A stretch of DNA of 5,030 nucleotides from CAZDEK01 sp964504625 (GCA_964504625.1 CAZDEK010000058.1:1-5030), one strand, 5' to 3'; positions 1 through 5,030 are shown, counted from the first letter of the stretch. The notes: generated from the sequence alone by a model not told the origin. Translations and numbers: made by a program.

Positions 1-54
1 CATGCGATCTGCAGTAAGGTGCGGTGTTCGCAGATAGGAGTCACCACGCAACAA
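1..54 (-). CDS. possible 5' end of a divergent gene running off the left edge
   Basis: On the minus strand an open frame runs from TTG codons at 54-52 or 51-49 to the window edge and reads (M)LRGDSYLRTPHLTADRM. It sits just downstream of a good-looking leftward promoter. The YLR-P-hydrophobic-x-x-D pattern loosely recalls the start of the first beta-propeller strand in TolB/tricorn or S9-type peptidases, but 17-18 residues cannot establish this. A competing frame from GTG at 47-45 or 44-42 is also open to the edge. No Shine-Dalgarno sequence is visible before any candidate start. The promoter is better supported than the gene, and the frame is a guess. Confidence 0.22.
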   Translation of the reverse strand, partial: MLRGDSYLRTPHLTADRM

Positions 55-70
55 GGAACAGAACTGGCAT

Positions 71-99
71 ATTGTACCGTTTTTCAGGTTAGCTGGCAA
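71..99 (-). promoter_or_regulatory. predicted leftward sigma-70-type promoter
   Basis: Read on the minus strand, TTGCCA (99-94) and TACAAT (76-71) are separated by exactly 17 bp. Each matches the -35 (TTGACA) or -10 (TATAAT) consensus at five of six positions. Transcription would begin near position 64 and run off the left edge. The -10 hexamer is the same TACAAT found just before the genes starting at 1841 and 3227. No transcript data are available, so this rests on sequence alone. Confidence 0.5.
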
Positions 100-104
100 G
101 TCAT

Positions 105-133
105 TTGCTGGTAGCGCGAAAAGCTACTAGCAT
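105..133 (+). promoter_or_regulatory. predicted promoter of the PrsW-family gene
   Basis: TTGCTG (105-110) and TAGCAT (128-133) have a 17-bp spacer. The expected transcription start, about 7 bp after the -10 box, is near 140, immediately before the ATG at 141. The message would then be essentially leaderless. This layout matches the promoters at 1821-1831 and 3215-3220. The -10 match is moderate (TAGCAT against TATAAT). Together with the leftward promoter at 71-99 it makes this a short divergent intergenic region. Confidence 0.45.
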
Positions 134-140
134 TAGGGGG

Positions 141-836
141 ATGGTACTGCTTGCTACGAGTCTTGGATTGATAATCGCTGCCAGCTTGGCGTTTGCTCTG
201 TTTCTCTTAGATTCAGCTAAGGGTGTGCGGGAGCCTCTTTGGGCTTTGGGGGTGTGTTTGGCGATTGGCTTAGCTGCGGCTACAGCTGCAGGTGTTTTGA
301 ATGCCATCTTTTTACCGGCCGACATCTTCTCGCTGCCAGCTACTACTACGACTGCTCTCCAGCTGGGTTTTGTACCGGCTATTATTGAAGAACTTTTAAA
401 GACCTTGCCAATTGTGTGGTTTTTGGGTCAGCAGCCATTTTTTGATGACTATGTCGATGGGGTTATCTTCTTCGCGTTTTCAGGTCTCGCTTTCGGCGTG
501 TATGAGAATATTGACTACACACTACGTTTTGGGGCCCAGGTTGGAGTGGGCAGGTTGGCTACAATGCTGTTCTTTCACGCTGCTACAGCAGGTATTTTTG
601 GCTATGCCTACGCGCGCAGTCGTCGAGATGGGCAGTGGCTGCGGGCGATTCTCGTAATGCTTGGGATAATTAGTGTGCACGCGCTCTATAACTATTCGCT
701 TGTCATGATGCGCGAGGTGCCCGCATTACGTTTTGTTGCTCTGGTGCTACCCATGTTCACCACAGCTGGATTGATAGCGATTTTTATACGGGCAAGACGA
801 CTTGATAGACAACCGAAGAGCCGTCGTTCACAATAG
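141..836 (+). CDS. PrsW-family intramembrane metalloprotease
   Basis: Predicted polytopic membrane protease of the PrsW family (CPBP/Abi-like superfamily), 231 aa with about seven hydrophobic helices. Family motifs appear in order: E83-E84-x-x-K87; D106-G107 leading into GLAFGVYEN (115-123); H146 in a hydrophobic helix; and H180-ALYN184. The paired glutamates and the histidines are the presumed metal and catalytic residues. In Bacillus subtilis PrsW performs site-1 cleavage of the anti-sigma factor RsiW, but no anti-sigma gene is visible here, so the substrate is unknown. I chose ATG 141 over an upstream in-frame TTG at 105: the first helix begins right after this ATG, a plausible promoter overlaps the TTG, and the extra 12 residues would be polar. 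The sequence AGGGGG abuts the ATG, too close for a normal Shine-Dalgarno. The next gene follows after 15 bp, so an operon is likely. The C-terminus is basic and presumably cytoplasmic. Confidence 0.88.
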   Translation: MVLLATSLGLIIAASLAFALFLLDSAKGVREPLWALGVCLAIGLAAATAAGVLNAIFLPADIFSLPATTTTALQLGFVPAIIEELLKTLPIVWFLGQQPFFDDYVDGVIFFAFSGLAFGVYENIDYTLRFGAQVGVGRLATMLFFHAATAGIFGYAYARSRRDGQWLRAILVMLGIISVHALYNYSLVMMREVPALRFVALVLPMFTTAGLIAIFIRARRLDRQPKSRRSQ

Positions 837-851
837 AGCGTAAGTAGTATT

Positions 852-1802
852 ATGGATCAGACACCACAAGGTACACCACCACAGCCACCCATCCCGTCGG
901 GGGTGCCTGCCAGCCCTCCACCCGGATCGATCGTAACACCACAAGGATCAGTCCAGCCACCAGCTGTCACGGCAGTGCCTTCAGGTTTGCCCATACCTCC
1001 GTCGAGCCCCGCTGCAGTACCGCCACCCACCCCGCCAGTGGCACCGCCAGCGGAGCCGGTATTAGCGCCGGCAGCTGCGCAGCCGGTAGGCTTGCCTCCA
1101 TCAGGCGCAACCACGCAGCCGCAGCAAAGCGTTCAACCCGCAGTTTCATCACCTCCGTTGCCTGCTAATCAGACAGTAGTGCCACCTGCACCGTCTGCAC
1201 CTCAGCCCACGGCTGGTGGCTCCGCTGTGGTGCAGGTTACTCCAGTTGTAACTGCATCGACTCCGCCAGCCCCTACTGCCCCCACCAGTAATCCGTCAGT
1301 TATACCCCAGGCTGGCACTTCAGCAGTACCTCCAGCTCCGGTTGCCCCGCTGGCACCAGCTGTCGCGCCCGTAGCCCCTCCAGTGAACACCCCTCCGGCA
1401 CCGCAATCTCCCGGACAGGGTGTGGCTACGCCGCCAGCACAGCCGCCCATCAAAAACCTGCTTAAGGACGGCAGCAGCTTTGCGTTAGCTTCGATGGGGC
1501 TCGGTGTGTTTTCAGTTATTCTTGGAGCCTTCTTAAGTGGGGGGGATTGGAAATTTATTCTGTTTGTAGGTCCCCTAGCGCTGGTCGCTATTGTATTAGG
1601 GGTTATGGCGATGAAGTCACCGCGACGGGGTATGGCGATTGCTGGAATAGTGCTCGGGGTACTGGGTCTCGGTGCGGCAGTGATCTTGGCGGGTGTCAGT
1701 ATATCCACTGAGCAGCGGTGCCGCAAAGAGCCCGCTTATGCTGCCCAAAACCCGCAGTGCAGCGCCTATGTGACCCAACCCGCGCCGACAGTGACACCCT
1801 AG
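852..1802 (+). CDS. proline-rich membrane protein with DUF4190-like C-terminal domain
   Basis: The 316-aa protein has two unlike parts. Residues 1-200 are dominated by Pro, Ala, Val, Thr, Ser and Gln (63 prolines) with only two charged residues (D2 and E68) and no Lys or Arg. Residues 208-284 contain three glycine-rich hydrophobic helices (about 210-230, 233-254 and 260-284). The second and third resemble DUF4190 proteins, with a G-PLA-hydrophobic-ILG pattern, a short K-x-P-R-R-G turn (255-260) and AIAGIVLGVLGLG. If the proline-rich arm is cytoplasmic, the three helices place the C-terminal tail outside, where C290 and C303 could form a disulfide. The family has no defined function; an anchored, extended binding arm is only inference. 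It follows the PrsW-family gene by 15 bp with no clear promoter or Shine-Dalgarno, so it is probably cotranscribed. Whether the protease acts on it is untested. Confidence 0.85.
   Translation: MDQTPQGTPPQPPIPSGVPASPPPGSIVTPQGSVQPPAVTAVPSGLPIPPSSPAAVPPPTPPVAPPAEPVLAPAAAQPVGLPPSGATTQPQQSVQPAVSSPPLPANQTVVPPAPSAPQPTAGGSAVVQVTPVVTASTPPAPTAPTSNPSVIPQAGTSAVPPAPVAPLAPAVAPVAPPVNTPPAPQSPGQGVATPPAQPPIKNLLKDGSSFALASMGLGVFSVILGAFLSGGDWKFILFVGPLALVAIVLGVMAMKSPRRGMAIAGIVLGVLGLGAAVILAGVSISTEQRCRKEPAYAAQNPQCSAYVTQPAPTVTP
855..1451 (+). repeat. degenerate proline/alanine-rich coding low-complexity tract
   Basis: This stretch encodes residues 2-200 of the DUF4190-like protein. It is built from CCN and GCN codons in irregular short units (PPAP, APVAP, VAPVAPP and similar) and not from an exact tandem repeat. 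The codons of these units vary at the third position, which suggests selection on the protein composition more than recent slippage. The tract also creates long spurious open frames on the opposite strand. Confidence 0.8.
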
Positions 1803-1831
1803 CATCTACTCGATAGTGCTTATGCTACAAT
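1800..1831 (+). promoter_or_regulatory. extended -10 promoter with flanking inverted repeat, before the oxidoreductase gene
   Basis: TATGCTACAAT (1821-1831) holds an extended -10 element: TG, one base, then TACAAT at 1826-1831. No good -35 is visible 16-18 bp upstream, as is common for extended -10 promoters. The predicted start is about 1838, three bases before the ATG at 1841, so the transcript would be nearly leaderless. A perfect 6-bp inverted repeat, TAGCAT (1800-1805) and ATGCTA (1822-1827), has a right arm that overlaps the -10 box. It could be an operator or chance. The left arm overlaps the stop codon of the preceding gene. Confidence 0.5.
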
Positions 1832-1840
1832 AATCAGGAT

Positions 1841-3199
1841 ATGCCTGCTCGTCGCACTACTCACCGCTCCCAACCAGCCACACTAGCGCTCGACGATGCT
1901 CAGCTAGCCGTCTATGATCATCCGGTAGGGCCAGCCTTGATCGGTGCCAGTGTTGGACTGGTGTTATTCCTGTGGCTGTTAGCAGCACCGGTAGCTAGTC
2001 GCACGGTCGATGCAGCTGCTACGCTGAAGAGTCTTGCGAATATTGCTGCCTTTTCCGGTACCGTATTGTATGCTTGGTCAATCTTTCTATCGGCCCGCTT
2101 TCTATTTCTAGATGGCTGGTTTGGGGGTCTTGATAAGGCATACAAGTGGCACCACATCACTGGTGGGGTTGCATTTTTCCTGCTAGCACTCCATCCGCTA
2201 TTTCTGACATTTAGAGCTCTCGCATCTGGTTTTCCGGCTAGTCGGCTATGGCTGTTGGGTACGAATTGGCAAATCAATTTTGGTATTCTTTCGCTCTATG
2301 CTATTGCGCTCATGTTGCCAGCGAGCATATTCTTGCGCATCAAATATGGACTGTTTGTTTGGTTGCATCGCATACTTGGTGCCGTTTTCTTGCTCGGCTT
2401 TCTGCATGCCTTTCTAGCTAAAGGCAACATGGTGCGTTTCTGGCCGCTCTGGCTATATATGTTTCTGGTCTGCTCAATTGCTGTCGTGGCCTATTGCTAT
2501 CACTCAGTATTTGGCACGCTCGTGCAACTTCGTTATCGGTATAAGGTTGCCAAGATTAAGGCTCAAAAAGATGGCGTAGTCGAGATAGTCTTGGAGCCAG
2601 TGAATCGGTTGCTAAAGTTTGCGCCAGGTCAGTTTGCGTATGTGAGTTTTTTGGGACATCCTGAGAGCCCGGAGGCGCATCCGTACTCAATGGCCTCCTC
2701 TCCAGCTCAGCGTCAACTGCGGTTTGTCGTCAAGGCGCTCGGTGATCACACTCAGGCGATTGCTCAGGTGCCAGTCGGGTCATCGGCACTGATTGAGGGG
2801 CCCCATGGTGGTTTTAGTTTTCGCTTTGTACGGGGTCGGGAGCAGGTTTGGGTCGCGGGTGGCATTGGTATCACGCCTTTTCTGGCGATGGCGCAGAGCT
2901 TGCCTCGCCGGCGTTATCGGGTCGATCTGTATTATTGCGTGAATGAGCCGGCTGAAGCGCATTATGATCAAGAGCTGCAGCAGATTGCGCGGCAGAATTC
3001 GAGCTTTAATCCGATTCTGTTTTGCCAGTCAAGTCATGGTTTTATGAACGCGGATATTCTCACAAAAGATCGTGATGTACAAACTATCGAGTACTTTATC
3101 TGTGGACCACCGCCGATGCTGCACGCTCTGCATAAAGGCTTGGTGGAGAAGGGGGTGCCTGAGAAGCACATTCACTTTGAGGACTTTAGTTTTCGCTGA
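1841..3199 (+). CDS. NOX/ferric-reductase-type transmembrane oxidoreductase
   Basis: This 452-aa membrane flavocytochrome should carry electrons from cytoplasmic NAD(P)H through FAD and two hemes to an acceptor outside, either Fe(III) or O2. About six helices (roughly 31-51, 66-88, 106-127, 146-165, 170-193 and 200-220) form the ferric-reductase-like domain. H104 and H118 lie 14 apart; H176 and H189 lie 13 apart. These are the same intervals as the heme ligands of human NOX2 (101/115 and 209/222). The cytoplasmic part (from about 228) shows the FAD motif HPYSMASSP (280-288), GPHGGF (320-325), the nucleotide-binding GGIGITPF (340-347) and CGPPPM (421-426). It ends in an aromatic tail, DFSFR, as FNR-type enzymes often do. 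No EF hands are present. The N-terminal ARR motif lacks a Tat consensus. Ferric reductase and superoxide-producing NOX cannot be separated by sequence alone. Start ATG is supported by the adjacent -10 box. Confidence 0.9.
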   Translation: MPARRTTHRSQPATLALDDAQLAVYDHPVGPALIGASVGLVLFLWLLAAPVASRTVDAAATLKSLANIAAFSGTVLYAWSIFLSARFLFLDGWFGGLDKAYKWHHITGGVAFFLLALHPLFLTFRALASGFPASRLWLLGTNWQINFGILSLYAIALMLPASIFLRIKYGLFVWLHRILGAVFLLGFLHAFLAKGNMVRFWPLWLYMFLVCSIAVVAYCYHSVFGTLVQLRYRYKVAKIKAQKDGVVEIVLEPVNRLLKFAPGQFAYVSFLGHPESPEAHPYSMASSPAQRQLRFVVKALGDHTQAIAQVPVGSSALIEGPHGGFSFRFVRGREQVWVAGGIGITPFLAMAQSLPRRRYRVDLYYCVNEPAEAHYDQELQQIARQNSSFNPILFCQSSHGFMNADILTKDRDVQTIEYFICGPPPMLHALHKGLVEKGVPEKHIHFEDFSFR

Positions 3200-3202
3200 G
3201 CC

Positions 3203-3220
3203 GTACTCTAGGAGTACAAT
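3203..3220 (+). promoter_or_regulatory. predicted promoter with overlapping palindrome, before the hydrolase gene
   Basis: TACAAT at 3215-3220 is a five-of-six match to the -10 consensus. The start point expected about 7 bp later falls on the A of the ATG at 3227, giving a leaderless message. A perfect inverted repeat, GTACTC (3203-3208) and GAGTAC (3212-3217) around a TAG centre, overlaps the first half of the -10 box. This is the usual position for a repressor operator. It has no T-run, so it is not a typical terminator. The -35 region is poor, and read-through from the oxidoreductase gene 27 bp upstream remains likely as well. Confidence 0.45.
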
Positions 3221-3226
3221 AGGGCT

Positions 3227-3931
3227 ATGTTGAATGATTTTCTCTACGCCTCGGCTGGTGTCAGCGAGCCGATGAAAGCAGTTATTGTCTTGCCGGAAAT
3301 ATATGGCCTTAAGGCATTTGCAAAAGAACTGGCCGATACATGTGCAGCTGAACTTGGTTTTACTGGCTATGCTCTCGATTATTTTTTCGAGCTGACCGGC
3401 CAAGCGAACGATTTTGACTATCGGGCTGGCGTCCAGCGTGGCATGGAGCTCATGGGTCAAATGACAGGCGAGAAGTTTTTGGCGATTCTCGAACGAGCCG
3501 TTCAGGCAATTCAAGAGCGTCAGCCACAGCTCGCTGAGCTGATGGTGATAGGCTTTTGTTTTGGTGGGCGGCTGGCATTTCTCTCTGGCGTCAATCCAAG
3601 GGTGCAGCGCATCGTCTCATTTTACGGCGCCGGTTCGAATGGTCTCGACTTTTATCAGGGGGATTCGGCTATCGGGGCGCTCACGACAGCCCGCAGACAT
3701 GATGATACGCTACGAGTATTCGCAGCATTTGGAGCACAGGATGAGTCAATCCCGGCCGAGGATCGGGCGAAGATAGCCCAGCGACTGGGTGAAGCCGGCA
3801 TTCACTATGAGGCTCACGAATATGCTGCAGGACACGCCTTCTTTAATGACGACCGACCAGATCGTTACGTAGCCACCGCCGCTCAAGCGTCATGGCACGA
3901 TCTCAAAGCCTGGCTACAGGCATCCGCATAG
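3227..3931 (+). CDS. dienelactone hydrolase family protein
   Basis: A 234-aa soluble alpha/beta-hydrolase of the dienelactone hydrolase (DLH) family. The nucleophile is C111 in GFCFGG (109-114), the acid is D172 in QDESIP and the base is H203 in GHAFFND. E24 in LPEIYGL matches the glutamate that pairs with the resting cysteine. The E-to-C (87) and D-to-H (31) intervals equal those of Pseudomonas ClcD (E36/C123 and D171/H202); the C-to-D stretch is longer by 13. Classical members open chlorocatechol-derived dienelactones, but most paralogues outside aromatic degradation act on unknown esters or lactones, and no ring-cleavage gene is nearby. There is no signal peptide. ATG 3227 fits the -10 box spacing; an internal Met at residue 16 is possible but would remove the strand before E24. 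The 3' end faces tatC across 22 bp, with no hairpin terminator between them. Confidence 0.9.
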   Translation: MLNDFLYASAGVSEPMKAVIVLPEIYGLKAFAKELADTCAAELGFTGYALDYFFELTGQANDFDYRAGVQRGMELMGQMTGEKFLAILERAVQAIQERQPQLAELMVIGFCFGGRLAFLSGVNPRVQRIVSFYGAGSNGLDFYQGDSAIGALTTARRHDDTLRVFAAFGAQDESIPAEDRAKIAQRLGEAGIHYEAHEYAAGHAFFNDDRPDRYVATAAQASWHDLKAWLQASA

Positions 3932-3953
3932 CTAGTGTATAGTTTCTCGTAAC
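3932..3953. other. convergent intergenic gap without visible terminator
   Basis: Only 22 bp separate the stop codons of the hydrolase gene and tatC, which face each other. I see no GC-rich stem followed by a T-run on either strand. Transcripts from each side may therefore overlap into the neighbouring gene, unless termination happens inside the coding ends or by Rho. Confidence 0.6.
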
Positions 3954-4952
3954 CTAACCCTGAACTAAGCCGGGACGTGGGGTTGGCATAATGACGTCAC
4001 GCATCACGCGGCGTGTTCGACCTGTGGCTTGATCGTGCACGGTGAGTTGAGCCGGGTCAGTGATGTGGCGAAGGTTCGGTAGGCGGTCAGACTGTCTATT
4101 GCGATCAACCGTTTCTATGATGACGCTAGCCTGTGAAGGAGCCTGGAAGAATTGGACCGGTACTGCCTCGGGAGGCTGTTCTAATGAGTGCACCCTGATT
4201 GCTGCTGGCTCAGTTTTACGAGCAGGCTTACGGAAGCTGTGCTGCAAAGCGACTGCGATGACACTGACGTTGTAGAGAATGATCAAGGGCATCGCCATGA
4301 TCATTTGATTAAATGGATCGGGCGTTGGTGTGGCAAACGCGGCAATGATGAGGCTGGCTACTATTACCCAGCGCTGTTTTTTAAATAGCTTTGATGGTTT
4401 GATGGGCTTGATGCGGTCAATGAAGCTGATGATGAGTGGCAGCTGAAAGATTATACAGAAAGCAACGATATAGGTAAGTGCAAAGTTAAGATACTCTTTG
4501 GCGGAGATGAGTGGCGAAACGTTGAGATCGTCAAAGCTCTTGAGAAAATGGAGCGCGCTGGGGAGGCTGACGAAGTACGCGAAAGAGGCGCCGGCGAGCG
4601 CTAATCCGGCTGAGATCATAATGAGATGGACACCCCGCTTCGCGAGTCGCATGGTGCCAGCTGGTTCGATAAATTTGAGGAGCTGATACACCGCTATCGG
4701 CAGGGCTACGATGACACCCAGGGCGATTGAGAGACTCATCACAAAGTCGAGACCACCTGTCGGGCTGGAATAATAGAGCTTGTCGCCCAGGGGACGCATG
4801 AGGATGCGTGATAAGGTTGCCTGAAATACCCAGCCAGCCAGCAGGCCAACCATCAGCGCACCAGCTGTTATCATGAGGCGTCGTCTGAGCTCATTGAGGT
4901 GCCCAGCAAAGGTGTGCGGTGGTCCGGCTGGAGTGCGCCTGCTGCGACTCAT
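3954..4952 (-). CDS. tatC: Sec-independent protein translocase subunit TatC with C-terminal extension
   Basis: TatC is the membrane core of the twin-arginine translocase and binds signal peptides of folded exported proteins. The product is 332 aa with six helices (about 29-49, 70-92, 107-129, 156-178, 194-210 and 216-238). The N-terminal signature HLNELRRRL (18-26) supplies the Glu and Arg positions needed for signal binding. FAYFVSLPSALHFL (124-137) and the TPTPDPFNQ loop (208-216) are also typical. Two positions deviate: Q170 in FQLP, where E. coli has Glu170, and N228 in LYN, where Glu is usual. Residues 241-332 are an extra polar, presumably cytoplasmic tail; most TatC proteins end near residue 250. 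I chose ATG at 4952, which has GGAGGT six bases upstream, over an in-frame TTG at 4970. The start overlaps a preceding minus-strand frame by ATGA. No tatA/B is visible in the window. Confidence 0.95.
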   Translation of the reverse strand: MSRSRRTPAGPPHTFAGHLNELRRRLMITAGALMVGLLAGWVFQATLSRILMRPLGDKLYYSSPTGGLDFVMSLSIALGVIVALPIAVYQLLKFIEPAGTMRLAKRGVHLIMISAGLALAGASFAYFVSLPSALHFLKSFDDLNVSPLISAKEYLNFALTYIVAFCIIFQLPLIISFIDRIKPIKPSKLFKKQRWVIVASLIIAAFATPTPDPFNQMIMAMPLIILYNVSVIAVALQHSFRKPARKTEPAAIRVHSLEQPPEAVPVQFFQAPSQASVIIETVDRNRQSDRLPNLRHITDPAQLTVHDQATGRTRRVMRDVIMPTPRPGLVQG

Positions 4953-5029
4953 GCTCCGACCTCCATCCAAGTGAGTGCTAGCACGTCATCAGTATTGGGT
5001 TTGTCATTCCAATACACATCGCTGCCATT
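4949..5029 (-). CDS. probable 3' end of a gene upstream of tatC (partial)
   Basis: A minus-strand frame enters from the right edge and stays open for 26 codons to a TGA at 4951-4949. It overlaps the tatC ATG in the arrangement ATGA, which is common for translationally coupled genes. The visible C-terminus ends in DDVLALTWMEVGA and is acidic and soluble-looking, unlike the usual Lys/Glu-rich tail of TatA. Twenty-six open codons alone are not significant; the stop-start overlap and the absence of a good promoter before tatC are what favour it. I do not recognise the family. A Tat-related or Tat-exported protein is possible from position only. Confidence 0.45.
   Translation of the reverse strand, partial: NGSDVYWNDKPNTDDVLALTWMEVGA
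4959..4964 (-). promoter_or_regulatory. tatC: strong Shine-Dalgarno site of tatC
   Basis: Read on the minus strand, GGAGGT lies six bases before the ATG at 4952. This near-perfect ribosome binding site decides the tatC start against the TTG at 4970, which would begin upstream of the site itself. It is the only clear, well-spaced Shine-Dalgarno among the genes of this window, in line with tatC being an internal operon gene. Confidence 0.85.
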
Positions 5030-5030
5030 G

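Noticed and set aside
1..114. Plus-strand frame open from the edge to a TAG at 112-114, as the end of an upstream gene
   Set aside because: The 37 codons encode a Cys-rich sequence without recognisable pattern, and the region holds two outward promoters; an open stretch this short is not significant. Not fully excluded.
105..140. TTG at 105 as start of the PrsW-family gene (12 extra residues)
   Set aside because: The TTG fits better as part of a -35 box, no Shine-Dalgarno precedes it, and the first membrane helix starts right after ATG 141.
101..325. 74-codon minus-strand frame opposite the PrsW-family gene
   Set aside because: It lies wholly opposite strongly supported coding sequence and across its promoter, with no motif of its own.
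1202..1726. 174-codon open frame on the minus strand
   Set aside because: It is the shadow of the proline/alanine-rich gene: GC-rich CCN/GCN codons read in reverse give Gly/Ala/Thr-rich frames without stops. It has no start context or family motifs.
1841..1900. Twin-arginine signal peptide at the N-terminus of the oxidoreductase (PARRTTHRS)
   Set aside because: It lacks the S-R-R-x-F-L-K pattern and is followed by an acidic linker and six membrane helices, so it is a cytoplasmic basic tail.
3932..3953. Bidirectional terminator between the convergent genes
   Set aside because: No inverted repeat with a T-run is present in the 22-bp gap.
4953..4970. TTG at 4970 as start of tatC
   Set aside because: GGAGGT lies inside that extension, six bases before ATG 4952, which makes the ATG the clear start.
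4974..4984. GAGTGCTAGCAC as a CIRCE/HrcA operator
   Set aside because: Only one half-site (GAGTGCTA) is present and the matching TTAGCACTC nine bases away is missing. What remains is a 10-bp palindrome, GTGCTAGCAC, probably inside codons of the upstream gene.

Overview
This 5,030 bp window (about 50% G+C by eye) is compact bacterial DNA with five complete protein genes and a probable partial gene at each end. No RNA gene, IS element, CRISPR array or phage module is visible. Four features point to a small-genome bacterium: intergenic gaps of 15-40 bp, -10 boxes placed almost on the start codons, a TatC with a TPTPDPFN/LYN signature, and a proline-rich DUF4190-type membrane protein. My best guess is Patescibacteria/CPR, perhaps Saccharibacteria. 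This is an impression from composition and gene style, not proof; an actinobacterial-type lineage is the main alternative. TGA serves as a stop (the oxidoreductase gene ends in TGA) and Trp is encoded by TGG, so the Gly-UGA recoding of some CPR lineages is not in use.

Layout. The left end (1-140) looks like a divergent promoter region. One promoter reads left into a gene running off the window (frame uncertain). The other reads right into a PrsW-family intramembrane metalloprotease gene (141-836). Fifteen bases later comes a 316-aa protein (852-1802) with a nearly uncharged proline-rich N-terminal half and a three-helix DUF4190-like C-terminal part; the two are probably one operon. Next is a NOX/ferric-reductase-type transmembrane oxidoreductase (1841-3199) with all four heme histidines at the spacing of NOX2, then a dienelactone-hydrolase-family enzyme (3227-3931). 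Each of these two has its own TACAAT -10 box 6-9 bp before the ATG. On the opposite strand, convergent with a 22-bp gap, lies tatC (3954-4952), which carries an unusual ~90-residue C-terminal tail. Its start overlaps the stop of a gene entering from the right edge (ATGA overlap, with a GGAGGT ribosome site).

How the genes relate. Four of the five complete products are membrane or membrane-associated by sequence: protease, proline-rich anchor, transmembrane electron-transfer enzyme and Tat translocase core. The window reads as an ordinary envelope-function neighbourhood, not a defence or mobile island. The most useful observations are the consistent near-leaderless promoter layout, the NOX-like protein, the charge-free proline-rich tract and the extended TatC tail. 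I found no convincing new multi-gene system.
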